Source: Imbricaverruca yamaguchii | Taxonomy: Eukaryota; Arthropoda; Thecostraca; Neoverrucidae | DNA: 64,000 bases | NCBI GenBank assembly: GCA_034440575.1 | Contig: JAOTOL010000997.1 | Span: forward strand, 138,360 to 202,359 | Direction of reading: 5' to 3' | The notes under the pieces: model-generated | Seen by the model: the letters and a program-made list of their open reading frames with translations, nothing else | Databases searched by the model: none | Told to the model about the DNA's origin: nothing | Position numbers and translations under genes: made by a program | Part shown: in pieces, positions 32,425-44,765 of the stretch | Position numbering within the stretch: the stretch's first letter is position 1 | Layout of the letters: each line of letters opens with the position of its first letter

Positions 32425-34320
32425 CTGTCCTCTGTTGAGCTCCGCATCCGCAAAGGATTCCGCCTCCGAGCAGGCTGGGCGGCGCGTCGCGTCCGCCCTG
32501 AGTGTGGCAGCCAGTGCAGATCAAGACCAACATGCGATCACAATGCGCGCACTATTAAATTCGGCGATTTTATGTCACCGTTTTGACGATTGACGTTGAA
32601 GCAAATATTTTCGTCATTCCATGGTAGCTCTTCTGATTTTGGGGACGTTAATGTTGCTACTCTGTTGTTGGGTGAACACGAGACGTAGAATGCACTCGTA
32701 GCGTTAGATGATAATCAAGATGTTAGTCGTCCACTTTTTAGTGAGGCCTTGCCCATGAGTCTTCTTGGGTCGCCTTTATTGTTGATGACAAGCTCACCGA
32801 ACACTTTCAACCCGCGTTGGTGACAGAAGGCTGATGTTCTATTATCGCATCATAGATGGCTCTGTTGCATCATTCCAGCACACCATGATTGTGATGTGCC
32901 AAGGGTATGCCCTGTGCTAATCTACCTGCCGCGGTTTATATGCAAATTCTTGTCTTCACGAAGGAACGATCGTGACATGATCAAAATTATGCACACGAAT
33001 ACGCAGTTCAGAATACCTGGGTTTGTTCTTGGGCAACTGCGCAGCTTGGCGTCTTGTCCAACGCGGTTCAATTGTTGCCATGGTCGCCCCGTCCGTGCTA
33101 TGGACCGGTGGAGGCACGACGTTTTTACATCTGGACAGCCGGGCTGAAGGGCCGTTTCACTCGGTGGACGACTTTAACGTGCGTTTTCGGTGAAATATGT
33201 CTGCGTGCGACGGGTCAACCCAGCCGCCACCGGCCCTGGGGACCGGTACACATTGATCCCGCGGAGCAGTCAAAGCGGCAGTGGCGCCGCAGTTGTGTTC
33301 CACGACTCTCCGGGGACGGCGGCCTCACCGTGTGCAAGTTGTTTGCGAGTTCAGCGCGGCAGAACATGACGCATTTGCGCGCATTCTTAACCCGATCAAG
33401 TATTAGCTGGATATGTACCAGGGCGGCGGCGGTACTGAAAGCTCTCGACGCCGGTGTTGGATGGATGGATGGGATGTGGTGTGGGTGAGACGGTCTGGTC
33501 CAAGTGTTGTGGCGACGGTCGGGCCATCCTGGGAGCGGCCTGGGCGCAGCAGCGGGGGCGAGAGTGAGGGTAAAAGGAAGCGGGGGAGAGTAGCAAAGAA
33601 ATTTGGAGCGAGCTGGGTGAAGGAAGATGAGGACAGAGGGAAAGGGAGATACGAATCAGACTGAGAACGAAGCGATGGAGGGAGATTGAGGAGTAATCGC
33701 GGCGCATAATTGACATTGCAGACCGGGAACCTTTTCGCATTCAAAACCTTTTCGCGTTCAATGTATGGTTAATATGATCGGCAAATTGCATTGCTGGTGT
33801 CTACATCATGGTTCACCAACAATAATACTCTCGCGCTGAGTACGGATCTGCAACTAGGAATATCGTTTTAGTAGTTTCACCCCCTATTTGTTAATTGCTG
33901 GACAGTGGTAAGTTTATCGTGGTTATGGATGGAACATACAACCTACCTTATATTCTCATTGTACTTTTGATAAGGAACTAAAAGACCATTGATAAAGTAA
34001 ATACTGGTTTGAAAATGGGCATAGGTTATTCTAGCACTCCAATAAAAAATTGAATTTGCAGCTGAAGAATGTATGTAATGGATTTTTGGTGCTATATCTG
34101 TTTCGAAGACCGTTTGCGCTGCATTTATGTAGCTTTCTCAGTTTTTTTTTTTTTAATCTGAACCAATATGCGAAAATTAAGTTTGCGTTGGTTATGTTAG
34201 GTTACTTTAGATTATATTAGTTTGGGCTTGCTCTATCATCCACCATCGTGCAGTCACCGCGTCTGTGGAGCTTCCTCTGTTTTTTGGATTTGTGTTCTCT
34301 ACCATTTACTCGAACCCTCT
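32425..34320. other. No gene seen
   Basis: Mixed composition with a moderately GC-rich stretch at 33050-33560. ORFs there lack motifs and no exon chain could be built. A T run lies near 34141-34154. Confidence 0.45.
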
Positions 34321-34327
34321 ACTAGTG

Positions 34328-34492
34328 CTGGGGGCGAGTAGTCTAGGGGTAAGTTGCTTGTCTCACAATCGAAAGGTTGTGGTTTTGAGTCTCTCCTGTC
34401 GGTACTCTTCGCCCTCGACCAATCGGCGTGAGAGATTGGCGAGGCTACATAACTCAACGATCGATGTGTCGTAAAGCCGACAACCAACCAAC
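34328..34492 (+). mobile_element. tRNA-derived SINE, family A, copy 2
   Basis: Aligns along its full length with the copy at 23569. It shares GCGAGTAG at the head, AATCGAAAGGTTGTGG in the B-box region, CGGCGTGAGAGATTGGCGA in the body, and GATCGATGTGTCGTAAAGCC with ACAACCAACCAA at the tail. No convincing target-site duplication was seen, suggesting an older insertion. Confidence 0.82.
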
Positions 34493-34499
34493 CTACAAA

Positions 34500-35310
34500 T
34501 CTCTGATGTTGGCATGGTACCCTACAGGGTAGCCCACATCCACGATATTTTTGGCGGTAATGTTTAGCTTTAACTATATGTAGCTGTAAGGCGCGCAAGA
34601 GCGCTGAGTATACACCATTAGCCCGCTATATAATTTCTTCAGTGTTCCACTGGTGAGCTAGCAATTAGTTCGTTTCCCGTCCAAGGAGTATAGCACGCTA
34701 CCAGGTCATGCGGAACGCTCCACCGGGTTCACCTAGCCCACGCTAGGTCGCAAGACTACGTAAAATTGCAAAGTCACGAAGGTTCATATAAGCTAACGTC
34801 ACCTAATGTCATTGAATCCCGACAATAATCACTTTACGACTTGGTTGTACTATTTTCGGTTGAGCGACGTATTTATGATCACTAGCCGAGTTTGTCTTAG
34901 CAGTAGGTAAAAATGGCGATATAATGGATTACTTTGAAAGTGTCGAGGGTCGAGGCTGCCTTTTGTGGGAGAACTTTAATCGTGCTGCCCGTTTAGAAGA
35001 ATAAGGTAGCCACTTGATCGGGATTATTATTGCATCATTTCCAGATCGTACCGAGAACACGATATTTAAATAACCAGAATAAATCGAAGTGGATATGCTT
35101 TTAGCTACACAAGCTAAAAGACATATCCCGAACACCCAAACCTCGTCACAAGTCTGCAAGTCGGAACAGTCTTCCAGAATCGTAAAGCTCACTGTAAGTG
35201 GGTGTACTAATAACGTTGTATCTCGGCGCCGCTCAGAGCTGATACGTGTGGAAAATAAGATGTTAAGTGCGGCTGCAACTAATTTGAGAAAACGATGTGT
35301 TTGAACTACT
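34500..35310. other. No gene seen
   Basis: AT-leaning intergenic DNA between two SINEs; no coding signal. Confidence 0.45.
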
Positions 35311-35326
35311 CCAATTTATTTCAACC

Positions 35327-35458
35327 TGTTTGTTTATTGGTTGGTTCACGACACACTATGCACATTCACGGCTAATGGCGCCGCCCACAGCTAGAGTGGA
35401 ACCCGGTACCTTTGGTACCCATAGCCCGACACCATAACCACTCGGCCATCCCCGCCCC
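35327..35458 (-). mobile_element. tRNA-derived SINE, family B, copy 2
   Basis: Second copy of the element at 18943, about 45 bp shorter in the middle. On the minus strand it has GGGATGGCCGAGTGGTTATG (A box) and ends GTGTCGTGAACCAACCAATA. The flanks share a perfect 14-bp AATTTATTTCAACC, extended to 16 by CC (35311-35326 and 35457-35472). Confidence 0.86.
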
Positions 35459-35474
35459 AATTTATTTCAACCAT

Positions 35475-37030
35475 AGAAGTTCTAAGAATGCCGCCATAAC
35501 TGCAGCGTACCGTTGCGTTCGGCTGATCCAGCCTTCATCACAAAATTTCAACATTTAGTGTAAATTGCAGTAAGCTTTTTGGAAGCTTTGGTATGTCAAA
35601 CGCTTGGTCAGAAGAACAAGATTTTCGTTTTCTTAGCTCTCCTAATTACATCGTATTGGGAAGTTCGCTGCTCACGCAAACCGGGTAATTGGCAGAGTTT
35701 CATCATTGAAGTGGTTAGAGGTCCTCCAACGTTCAAGCTAGTACTTGCTCATCCAATAACTGATTTTACCATTGGATGATGTAGACCGAGCTAGCAAAAT
35801 ATGTATGAAATTAGTACCTATGTTCTAGCATTGCTGGGCCCTCCCGATAGTTTTTCGAAGCAGAATTTCTATATACTCAATTGCTGCACTCTCTTTGGCA
35901 GAGTGCAAAAAAAGTAATTGCCTGGCTTGATCCAATCCAGCCACTAATTGTTGAAGTAAATTGTGCTATTGCGATAAACGTCTCTATGAAGTTTATCGGG
36001 ATGCACCGAATGGTGTGCCATAGTTGTGTGGGATGTACGCTTCGCGATATTGCAATAGTTGACTTCTCGAATGCTACTGCTGCTGGTGCTTCTGATTTGA
36101 CCTAGCTTAATCCTCAAGATCACATACACAACTGCAATGCATTGCTCATAAAAACTGTTGAACGCACGTCCAATAAATACTTCCTGTCGTTACAGCGCCG
36201 CACTTTTGTGATAGTTGAATAAAATATACATACTCATTAATGACATTTGTGACGTGATTTGACTCATCGCGACTCTTGAACTGTCACGTTCGCCAAAATA
36301 TTTCGATTTAATTGTTCAAGAGATATTGATGACATTTTACCGTCAATCGTATCATGCATAGCGCAGTTAATGTTATACACCGTGCTGGCATGAGGTTGTG
36401 TTGCGTCACATGATACACATGGCCATGCTCGGCCATTCTCAATTTCGGTTTCTGCTAAACCGAATGTACATCACTTGTTTTCTAGTAAAAATGGAGTGAA
36501 AAATATCCTTTAAAAACTGTCCATAAGTATTGTGTTGGACTTAGTTCAATGCAATTGTGCATTCCCCCTTGAAATGCATAATTTAATTGCGCAATTGCAT
36601 GCATTATTGAACCAGAGTGCAAACAGATCACATTGTCTTTCATGCTAGATTATGAATACAACAGTATCTTTGCTTGACCATGCCAACATGACGAATTCAT
36701 CCTCCTTGTGTTTGTAGCCAATCATACTAAGATGCAATTGGTTTCGACACCCACTACTCGGACCAATATCTACTTGACCTATGGTAACCTCGTAAATGTC
36801 CCTGCACCTACATTTGACCTTTCGCCACGTCATGCTATAGGTGTGCTCCTACAGTTGTGCTGCTCTTTGTGATCAGAAGTTGTCAATTATTGTTGGATTC
36901 AGTACTCCTACGGTCTTCTAGCAGAAGTTTAGCGAGTTCTGAAGATGCACAGTTGATGAATAGACGCCAAAAAAAAAGCCTTTAAAAAGAAGAAAAAAAC
37001 GACAACAAAAAAAACCTAAAACGTTTTAGA
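35475..37030. other. No gene seen
   Basis: AT-rich intergenic DNA. A cluster of GCAATT/TGCAATTG words sits near 36545-36605, and A-rich runs near 36970-37010. Confidence 0.45.
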
Positions 37031-37039
37031 CCCAAAAAA

Positions 37040-37628
37040 GTGTCGATGCAGCTAAAGCTCGCGCTAGGGCTCCAAGCAAATGACGCCGGGGCCCAAAAAA
37101 ATCACAATGGACTATATAAAAAAGTCGCTTCGCAGCCCTTGGAAATCACCCTGGGGGCCTAGAATGGCGCGCCGGGCCCCAAAAGTTGCAGCTGCTTTAA
37201 AAATCAATTCATAAACAGAATGTCACTGGGACAAAAATATGCTCCTTCAGTGGCCGCAGTGGCATATCAAAGGGGCAAATGCCCCCTCTATCCTGAGAGG
37301 CATAAGCTCCCAAGAATCGTGCCGGGGCTCCAAAACTCGCGCTGGGGCACCAAAATTCGCGTCGGTCCACCAGAATTCGCGCGGGGGTCTCCAAATAAGT
37401 ACTTCGAGCCCCCGAAAACCCGTTCCGAGGCGCGAAAACTTGCAATAGGAAACGCCAAAATCGAGTTGGAGCAACAGCTAAGAACAACGCTTCCCACAAA
37501 CTCAAATCTGTGCCCCAAAATATCGCGCACGGGACCCACAATTCCCATCGGTAGTTCCGTCGAAGCTCCACAAAATTGACGTTTAGGCCCACACGTAAGA
37601 ACAATGTAACCATTAAAACGAAATCGGT
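37040..37628. repeat. Degenerate short-repeat tract continuing outward from the left fold-back arm
   Basis: The same GGGGC-CCAAAATTCGCGCTGG vocabulary, with a quasi-period of about 20-22 bp (clearest at 37320-37460). It has no inverted partner to the right of 39540. Minus-strand ORFs over it are products of the repeat. Confidence 0.6.
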
Positions 37629-39538
37629 ATCCAAAAAAAATCAAGCTGAAGCCTTCCAAAATAAGAATGTATTTAACAAAATAAATGTCATGTTCAAGAA
37701 CATGGCTCTAGAGCGCCGAACATGCAACCAGATGCCTTCACAAATTGTGTATGACACTGAAAAACATACCGTATCTTTTTTTTAAATCGAGGTGAGATGC
37801 AAAAACGTGGCGCCAGGGACTCTAAAAGTCAGGCCGGGATTCGGAATTTACAACAAACAAAAATCCACAAAAATCTCGTCGAGCCCAAAAAACTAGCGTT
37901 GGGTCCCCAGAACCACGCGCCTGGGCGCGATAAATCGCGCTGGGACTAAGAAGCACCGCACCGAAACCACAACATCGTACTGGAGCACACAAATGTGCGT
38001 CAGAAGCCCCCCAAAGCGCAACAGGAACCTAAGAGCATAACGGGGGCCGACAATACAACTGGCCCTCCAAAACGCACATAGTCTCCCAGAAAGCGACAGG
38101 GCCTTAACATACCTGAACCTCTAAAAAAAATGCACAAGAAGCTCTTATGGCACACAGAGGTCATAAGGACGCACCAGGGCCTGAAAAGAGTCTGGGGCGT
38201 TAAATGGAACACCAGGCACCAGGCATTAAATGAAGACATCGGGATCTTCGAAAACGCCCTGACACGTTAAAAAAATAATTGGTGCCCAAAAAAGCAACAA
38301 CACACTGAAACGAGGAGGGGTTTCGAAAATGCATTAGGCAGCTGCGCAGAAAGATGCAGCGGGTCCAACAAAGAACACCGAGGAAGGGCCTCGGTTCGAC
38401 AGTCATTCTGAAATGATAGCAGCAAAGATATCAGGTGCGTCAAAGCTGAACGGAATCTGCATTTCATAACTACCAGAAAATGTCGGAGGTAGGGAATTAA
38501 TGATCGGATTTAATTACTCAACTTTCCGCAGCGAGCGCCCATACTAAGCATTGCAGCACGTCAAATATGGCGCAAGTTTATCATGTGACAGTAATGAGCA
38601 AAAGGCAGAAGGCCTAGCAGAAACCGTAGCATCGCACGAAGTGTTGCGAATGCGCCGAATGCGCGCATGTGCACCGACGTTGGCGTCGTGGCGACCACGT
38701 GATATGAACTGGAGTGCCCGAAATTGGGAAAATTGACTTTCCAAAGCGATGGGTAATGTATTTTAAATTCAAGTTAGGGGTTTAATACATTTTCCAAACT
38801 CCTGCTCGTTTTAAGGTTTTGTTCCTTTTATGCACCGAGGATATTTTTACGTGTCAGGGCGTTTTCGAAAATCCCGATGTGCTTTTTTAACCCCTGGTCC
38901 TTTTGTTCGATTTGGAACCATTTTGCCTTTTGTGGTTCCAGCCACTGTTTCAGACCTTTGTGCGTTAGCATGGTCCCTGCGTGCCTTGAGAGTTTCCAGT
39001 GTATTTTTTTAGAGCTCCTTGTATGTTTATTTAGAGCTGCAACGGATGTTTTGAGGCCCTGTCGCTTTTTGGGAGGTTGTGTGCTTCAGAGCGTCGGTTG
39101 TATTTTCGGCTCCCGTTGTGCTCTTGGGGTCCTGCTGTGTTTATTTGGGGCTTCTAACGCACATTTGTGAGTGTTCGGTTTTGGGGCTTCGGTGCGATTT
39201 TTCTGTGTCCCAGACTGACTTCTCGCTCCCAGGCGCGTGGTTCCGGCTACCCAAAACCAGTTTTCTGGGCTCAATGCTATTTTTGTGGATCTTTTATGAT
39301 TTTTTTCTCTCTCAAAAGTCCGAATTCCGGCCCGACATTTCGAGACCCTGGCGCCATGTATTTGCATCCCATCTCGATTTGTTCGAGATTCGGTATTTTT
39401 TCGGCGGCGTACACAATTTGTGAAGGCATCTGGTAATAATAATCATGTTCTGTGCTCCAGAGCCATTTTACCGACCCTGACATTTATTTTTTGGGAATCC
39501 CTCCTTTTTTTGGAGGGCTCCAGCTTGACATTTTCGGA
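37629..39538. repeat. Large fold-back element: ~710/770-bp inverted arms around a ~430-bp spacer
   Basis: The left arm (about 37629-38340) and right arm (about 38768-39538) are reverse complements over their length with moderate divergence. Anchors include a 19-bp exact match at 38249-38267 versus 38849-38867 (CGAAAACGCCCTGACACGT) and a 17-bp exact match at 37735-37751 versus 39410-39426 (CCTTCACAAATTGTGTA). The arms consist of a degenerate CCCCAAAAxCGCGCTGG-like repeat of about 20-25 bp. The spacer is unique and holds CACGTG. No transposase was seen. Confidence 0.8.
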
Positions 39539-39539
39539 T

Positions 39540-40775
39540 ATACCGACGATGACTTGACATACCGATCCGGTTGTTGTGATGTGGGTGTAATTTCAGCAGT
39601 GAGTTGATTTATCAAGGGATACCAAAATAAAACCGTAAAATTGGGTGGGGGAGTTAGGGTTGAAATCCGACGAATCAAGAAATATAGTGGTATATTAGGC
39701 CCCTCCACAGGAAAATTTAGTTGATCACTAACCATTTCATTTCGGTAAGTCCCCTTCGACAAAATTGCGGTCGAAATCCCAGGGGCGTGAATTAATTCGC
39801 GCAGAATTTGCTATTTTAACTTGTTTGGCAGGTGCCTTGCAACCAGCACCAGATGTTATAGAAATTCGCAAATTCCTAAGATTGTGATAAGAAAACCAAT
39901 ATAACCCACTTCTTGTTGTCACCTTCGCGAAATTATCGTCCTAGGACTGAGAAATGATCGCTTAAGCTTTGCTTAGGGCATCAAGCTGGTGGTAATAAAT
40001 AACAGTAATGATGAATCTAGCTATATTCAGTTATTCTTGGAGGACATAACGGTGGGTTGATCAATGGGAGATGCCTGAAAGATATGCTTAGCATCAGCCT
40101 CGCTGCAATCTAGAGGCCAGCGGGAAGATTCTTCTGTTCGGAAAAGCATTGAGACGTTGGTTGGTTTTGACACTTAGGCATTTATCCACATATTACTTAT
40201 GTATACCTTGGTATGTCCCAGCTTTCAGCGAAAAAAAAATTGCTTTTGCGTGTTGAGTGAATGCCAAGAACAAACAATACATTAATATGAAATCACGTTT
40301 CCCATTCCCGAACCAAACTAAGGGTCTAAAAACAATAGGAGGCCTTAGCACAACGGAGGCCACTTTTAGGGGACCAGGAGGCCCCTTTTCGATCTTGCCC
40401 CCTTTAAGAAATTTCGTGGTGACGCCACTGCCTGATGCTGCAGAAAAGTTCGAAAGTTTTGTTCGGCGCATTCGGAGCGACCAAGAGGTAAAGCACATCG
40501 GAACCTATATTTTATTCAAGCGGAACTAATAGTTATACCTGTGGTGTTCACCTATGTTTACATACCCCACGCCGCCGCCGAAGGTTTCAACTTAAATTTA
40601 TAATCCATCGTCGACTTCCTCTCAATTTGCCCATCACCAACTGCAGATTATTACCGAGTCGCCGTCCCTTAACAACCACAAGAAGCGGCTTTGCGCGATA
40701 GGTGGCGCAGTCATGATTGGCCATGAGTGGATCCGTGACCTGCCGCTGAAGCACCCTACTCTTCCGAGTTTTGCC
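39540..40775. other. No gene seen
   Basis: AT-leaning intergenic DNA, without a supportable exon or further repeat. Confidence 0.45.
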
Positions 40776-40779
40776 CGGA

Positions 40780-41400
40780 GGCTCGTATAGCTGACGCTCG
40801 GTAGGAGGCCCTCCATGGGAGTGCCTATCTACATCACTGTGGCGCTCTCCCTGTGCCGGTAGTGACCGACGTCTACCCTGTCGCCGTCTCACCGCTCCGT
40901 CTCGCTGACGCCCGGTAAGAGGCCCTCCATGGGAGTTCACCTATCTACAGCACTGTGGCGCTCTATCCCTGTGCCGGTAGTGACCGACGTCTATCCCGTC
41001 GCCGTCTCACCGCCCTGTCGCCGTCTTGCTGACGCTCGGTAGGAGGCCCTCCATGGAAGTGCCTATCTACATCACTGTGTCGCTCTATCCCTGTGCCGGT
41101 AGTGACCGACGTCTATCCCGTCGCCGTCTCACCGCCCTGTCGCCGTCTTGCTGACTCTCGGTAGGAGGCCCTCCATGGGAGTGCCTATCTACATCACTGT
41201 GGCGCTCTATCCATGGGCCGGTAGTGACCGACGTCTACCCTGTCGCCGTCTCACCGCTCCGTCTCGCTGACGCCCGGCAAGAGGCCCTCCATGGGAGTGT
41301 GCATTTATTTGTGACTGGCGCTCTATCCCTGTACCGGCTGGGGTCGGTGTCCACCCCGTCACCCACCTCTCCGGTACGCCATGTCACCCTGCAGCGCCTG
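40780..41400 (+). repeat. Tandem repeat of ~114-124 bp, five copies
   Basis: The phrase CTCCATGGGAGT recurs at 40811, 40925, 41049 (one change), 41171 and 41287. Between these anchors GTGCCTATCTACATCACTGT, GTGCCGGTAGTGACCGACGT and TCGCCGTCTCACCG are repeated. The GC-rich 3' flank (41400-41760) is open in several frames but has no recognised product. Confidence 0.85.
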
Positions 41401-41769
41401 ACTACACCAGGCCTCGCTCTGCCAGTGGGCTCGCTAATGTGCGAACCGGCTCTGGAGCGTGCCTCATTTGTAGGGGCGAGCGATGAGCAAGGTGGGCTAA
41501 TTTGGTCGCCGCGTCCCTCGGTCCCGTGGGAGGCATTTCAGCGGCAGTCGCTTCTCGCTGCAGCGACGGGGCGACCACCGTACGGCCCGTGTCCCGCTCC
41601 CCCGGGCCACGATCGCGTACCGGGAGGATCGTCGCCAACAACGCACCCATATGCTTTCCGGTCCCGCGGGTCAAACGGATGGAACAGGCCACGATCGAAT
41701 CGCATTAATGTCAGCCCTGTGGTGCACCGGCGGCGCACTACTAAGCTGTTCCTAGTCAATGTTTAAAAT

Positions 41770-42530
41770 ATTTTTTCCATTGAAATGTCTGAAAAAGTTG
41801 AAATAAAAAAAAGAAATCAGTGATATTCCTAGGCATATTGTACTTCTAGGCAGTTTGTTCACAGCTGCTTTTCGAACAAATGCACAATTTTAACGTCATT
41901 TTTGTACAACATATAATTATTAAACGACAAATTGACCCAGTGTTATTCAATACCGGCACAAATCCTCGGATAATCACATGACGCAGCGAAAGGGTTGCGG
42001 ATTTAAGTGCTAATTTTTGGCAAGGTTTATATTAACCCACGTCGTTTATGCCATAAACAAGCAGCTCATAGGGCAAGTGAGTTAATTGCATTGCCAGCTT
42101 ATACGATATTAACGGTCGTCCTGTAGCGCTGTATAGACGGAAATGACGTCAGATCGGATCCGTTTGTCAACTACAAACTGGTCCCTGTAGCAATGAATAT
42201 ATTGTGTATGACAATGCTTTCCCCTTGAATTAGTTCCCCTCCCAGTTCCCACACTTGTCCGACAGAAAGCGGCCGACTCGCCTCGGATTCGCCGTTTGCC
42301 TTCGTCGATGCATGTAACTAAAATGTCATAAACTCTACGCTCACATATCCCTGCTTGACTTAGTATCAACCGCGAGGCGGCTGTTACCATTAAGGGACCG
42401 AATTGCATTTGCACCGGCAGCCTGGCAAAGCTGCCGAATTCGCAGTCACTTCTGTAAATGGTCACTACAGCAGTGGCATTCCGAACGGGAAAAAGCGCCA
42501 TAACCCCTGCCTCTGATAGGCAACGGGCAT
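41770..42530. other. No gene seen
   Basis: Intergenic; a 157-codon minus-strand ORF (42109-42582) lacks motifs and any splice context I could support. Confidence 0.4.
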
Positions 42531-42534
42531 GAAA

Positions 42535-42720
42535 GAATCTCGCTGGGGTACGGAGAAATTGCACCAGGCATCGAAGAATCATTCCGAGGCCCTAAAAATC
42601 GCATTGGGGGCTACGAATTCGGATCGTGATCCGAGGAAAAAATAAGCCGGCCCCCGACAAATTAAGAAGGAACACCAAAAAATAAATATGGGCCCGGTAA
42701 ATCGATCCGGAGTCTCAACA
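42535..42720. repeat. Short-repeat tract of the fold-back arm family
   Basis: Short run of units such as GAGGCCCTAAAAATCGCATTGGG matching the arms at 37-39.5 kb. Confidence 0.5.
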
Positions 42721-42849
42721 ATACTTGTGTATATCGGGTTCCTGCCCCAAGCGGTTCAGTGCCTGGCTACAGAGGCGGCGCTGGGGATATGACAATGGGA
42801 AACCTGAAATATGCAGTCCAGCTTGAGCATCTTTATATATGTATGCATC

Positions 42850-43106
<257 letters not shown>

Positions 43107-43119
43107 TCAACAATGAACA

Positions 43120-44340
43120 TATTGGGTGCAGCTGTATTACGTAGAGTATATAATTCGGCTCAATGAGCGTCGCCATAGACTTCGGATTGGGGATGGGGAA
43201 TGAACAGTTTTATGGAGTCGTTTTTGTCACTGCAAACCCGTAAGCGTAATGCTAAATTTCACAAAACTGGGCGGAGACGCATCCCCCTCCCCCATTTCCC
43301 ACCGTGGTGACACCCATACTTGACAACTTGCATTACCTTAACGTGGAGTCCAGAAAAGGAAGTGTATATCAATTCCAGTGTGTGTATGGGAGGGGGGGGG
43401 GTATTACTTAGGTTGTCAGTGTTGTCTACCGTAGATAATGGGTTATAAATACGTAAAGACTCGGATATCAATAGTTCACGATCAATATCGAAGCCATGCA
43501 TGAAGAACCACGCCTTGATTACACCCTGAGTGTGTGGTAGGCTATCTATGGGGGAAGGGGCATAAGGAGGTCACCACTTAATCACAATGACTGCATTAAA
43601 AATGGGGATTGCATGAAGTAATGGGGCAAGCCATACTGAACCACGATACTCCATCATGCTGTGAAGTTGAATATTGTACAAACTAGTTGGTGGTGTCATA
43701 GTGAAGCACGTCTTCACGCGCACACCGTAAACCCACACCTCAGCATCCGAGCTACAAAACTCTGAAAACAGTACTGAGTCGACTGCCACTACCCACTGGC
43801 GACAAATTCATTACATCCTACATTGGCACCACATACTTTGTGATAAAAGCTGTGGTTCTGAAATCCTCGAAAATTATCTGAGTCAACCACGCCGCAACTC
43901 TCGACACAAATCCTTGGCGACGGCCCATGAATCGGTCCTTTCCATCGGTAAAATCTGCTTAGAATTTGTCCAGGCCATCGGAGCCTTCTCTGGATAATGG
44001 TCAGCACCTATTTCAGCATAATTTTCTGGTGACGTCTGCAGCATTCGTCACTGACGTCCAACGCGACGTGCGCATCGTTTGCCACTGATGTCGCTCAGTG
44101 TTCCGGTGTGCACCGCAGCACTCGACAATCTCCAAGTTGTGTGAGAGGCATACATCACATTTGAGATGCCGTTTCAGTGACGAAAACGCAAGGAGTGTTT
44201 TGTTGAGATAGTGGTGCGTGAATGTAGCGCGGATCTTCCCTCCCCCAGTTGCTACGTTCCTGTTCCGGATCACTGGTGTCGTTTTGTGTTCCGGATCGTG
44301 CCGTCGTGTTTGAGGTGGTCGTGCTCCTGGTCCAGCAGCT
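43120..44340. other. No gene seen
   Basis: Intergenic. A G run lies near 43391-43400, and minus-strand ORFs near 43571-44273 carry no recognisable family. Confidence 0.4.
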
Positions 44341-44343
44341 GCC

Positions 44344-44712
44344 CGTTGTGGCGGGGTCCAGCTCAGCTCACGGTGCCGGCTGTGGCGGGGCTCAACTCAG
44401 CTGACGGTGCCGGCTGTGGCGGGGCTCAACTCAGCTGACAGTGCCGGCTGTGGCGGGGCTCAACTCAGCTGACGGTGCCGGCTGTGGCGGGGCTCAACTC
44501 AGCTGACAGTGCCGGCTGTGGCGGGGCTCAACTCAGCTGACGGTGCCGGCTGTGGCGGGGCTCAACTCAGCTGACAGTGCCGGCTGTGGCGGGGCTCAAC
44601 TCAGCTGACGGTGCCGGCTGTGGCGGGGCTCAACTCAGCTGACGGTGCCGGCTGTGGCGGGGCTCAACTCAGCTGACGGTGCTGGCTGTGGCGGGGCTCA
44701 ATTCGGCTGACG
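44344..44712. repeat. 34-bp minisatellite, ~11 copies
   Basis: Unit built from GCTGTGGCGGGGCTCAACTC and AGCTGACGGTGCCG with an exact 34-bp spacing (for example 44378 to 44412). Internal copies alternate GACGG and GACAG, suggesting a two-unit higher order. Confidence 0.93.
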
Positions 44713-44765
44713 GTGCGGGCTGCTGGGGCGCTCCTTTGCGATACATGTCTCTACGGGATCTTTAC

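Noticed and set aside
41224..41766. 180-codon plus-strand ORF
   Set aside because: Begins inside the ~120-bp tandem repeat and has no recognisable domain.
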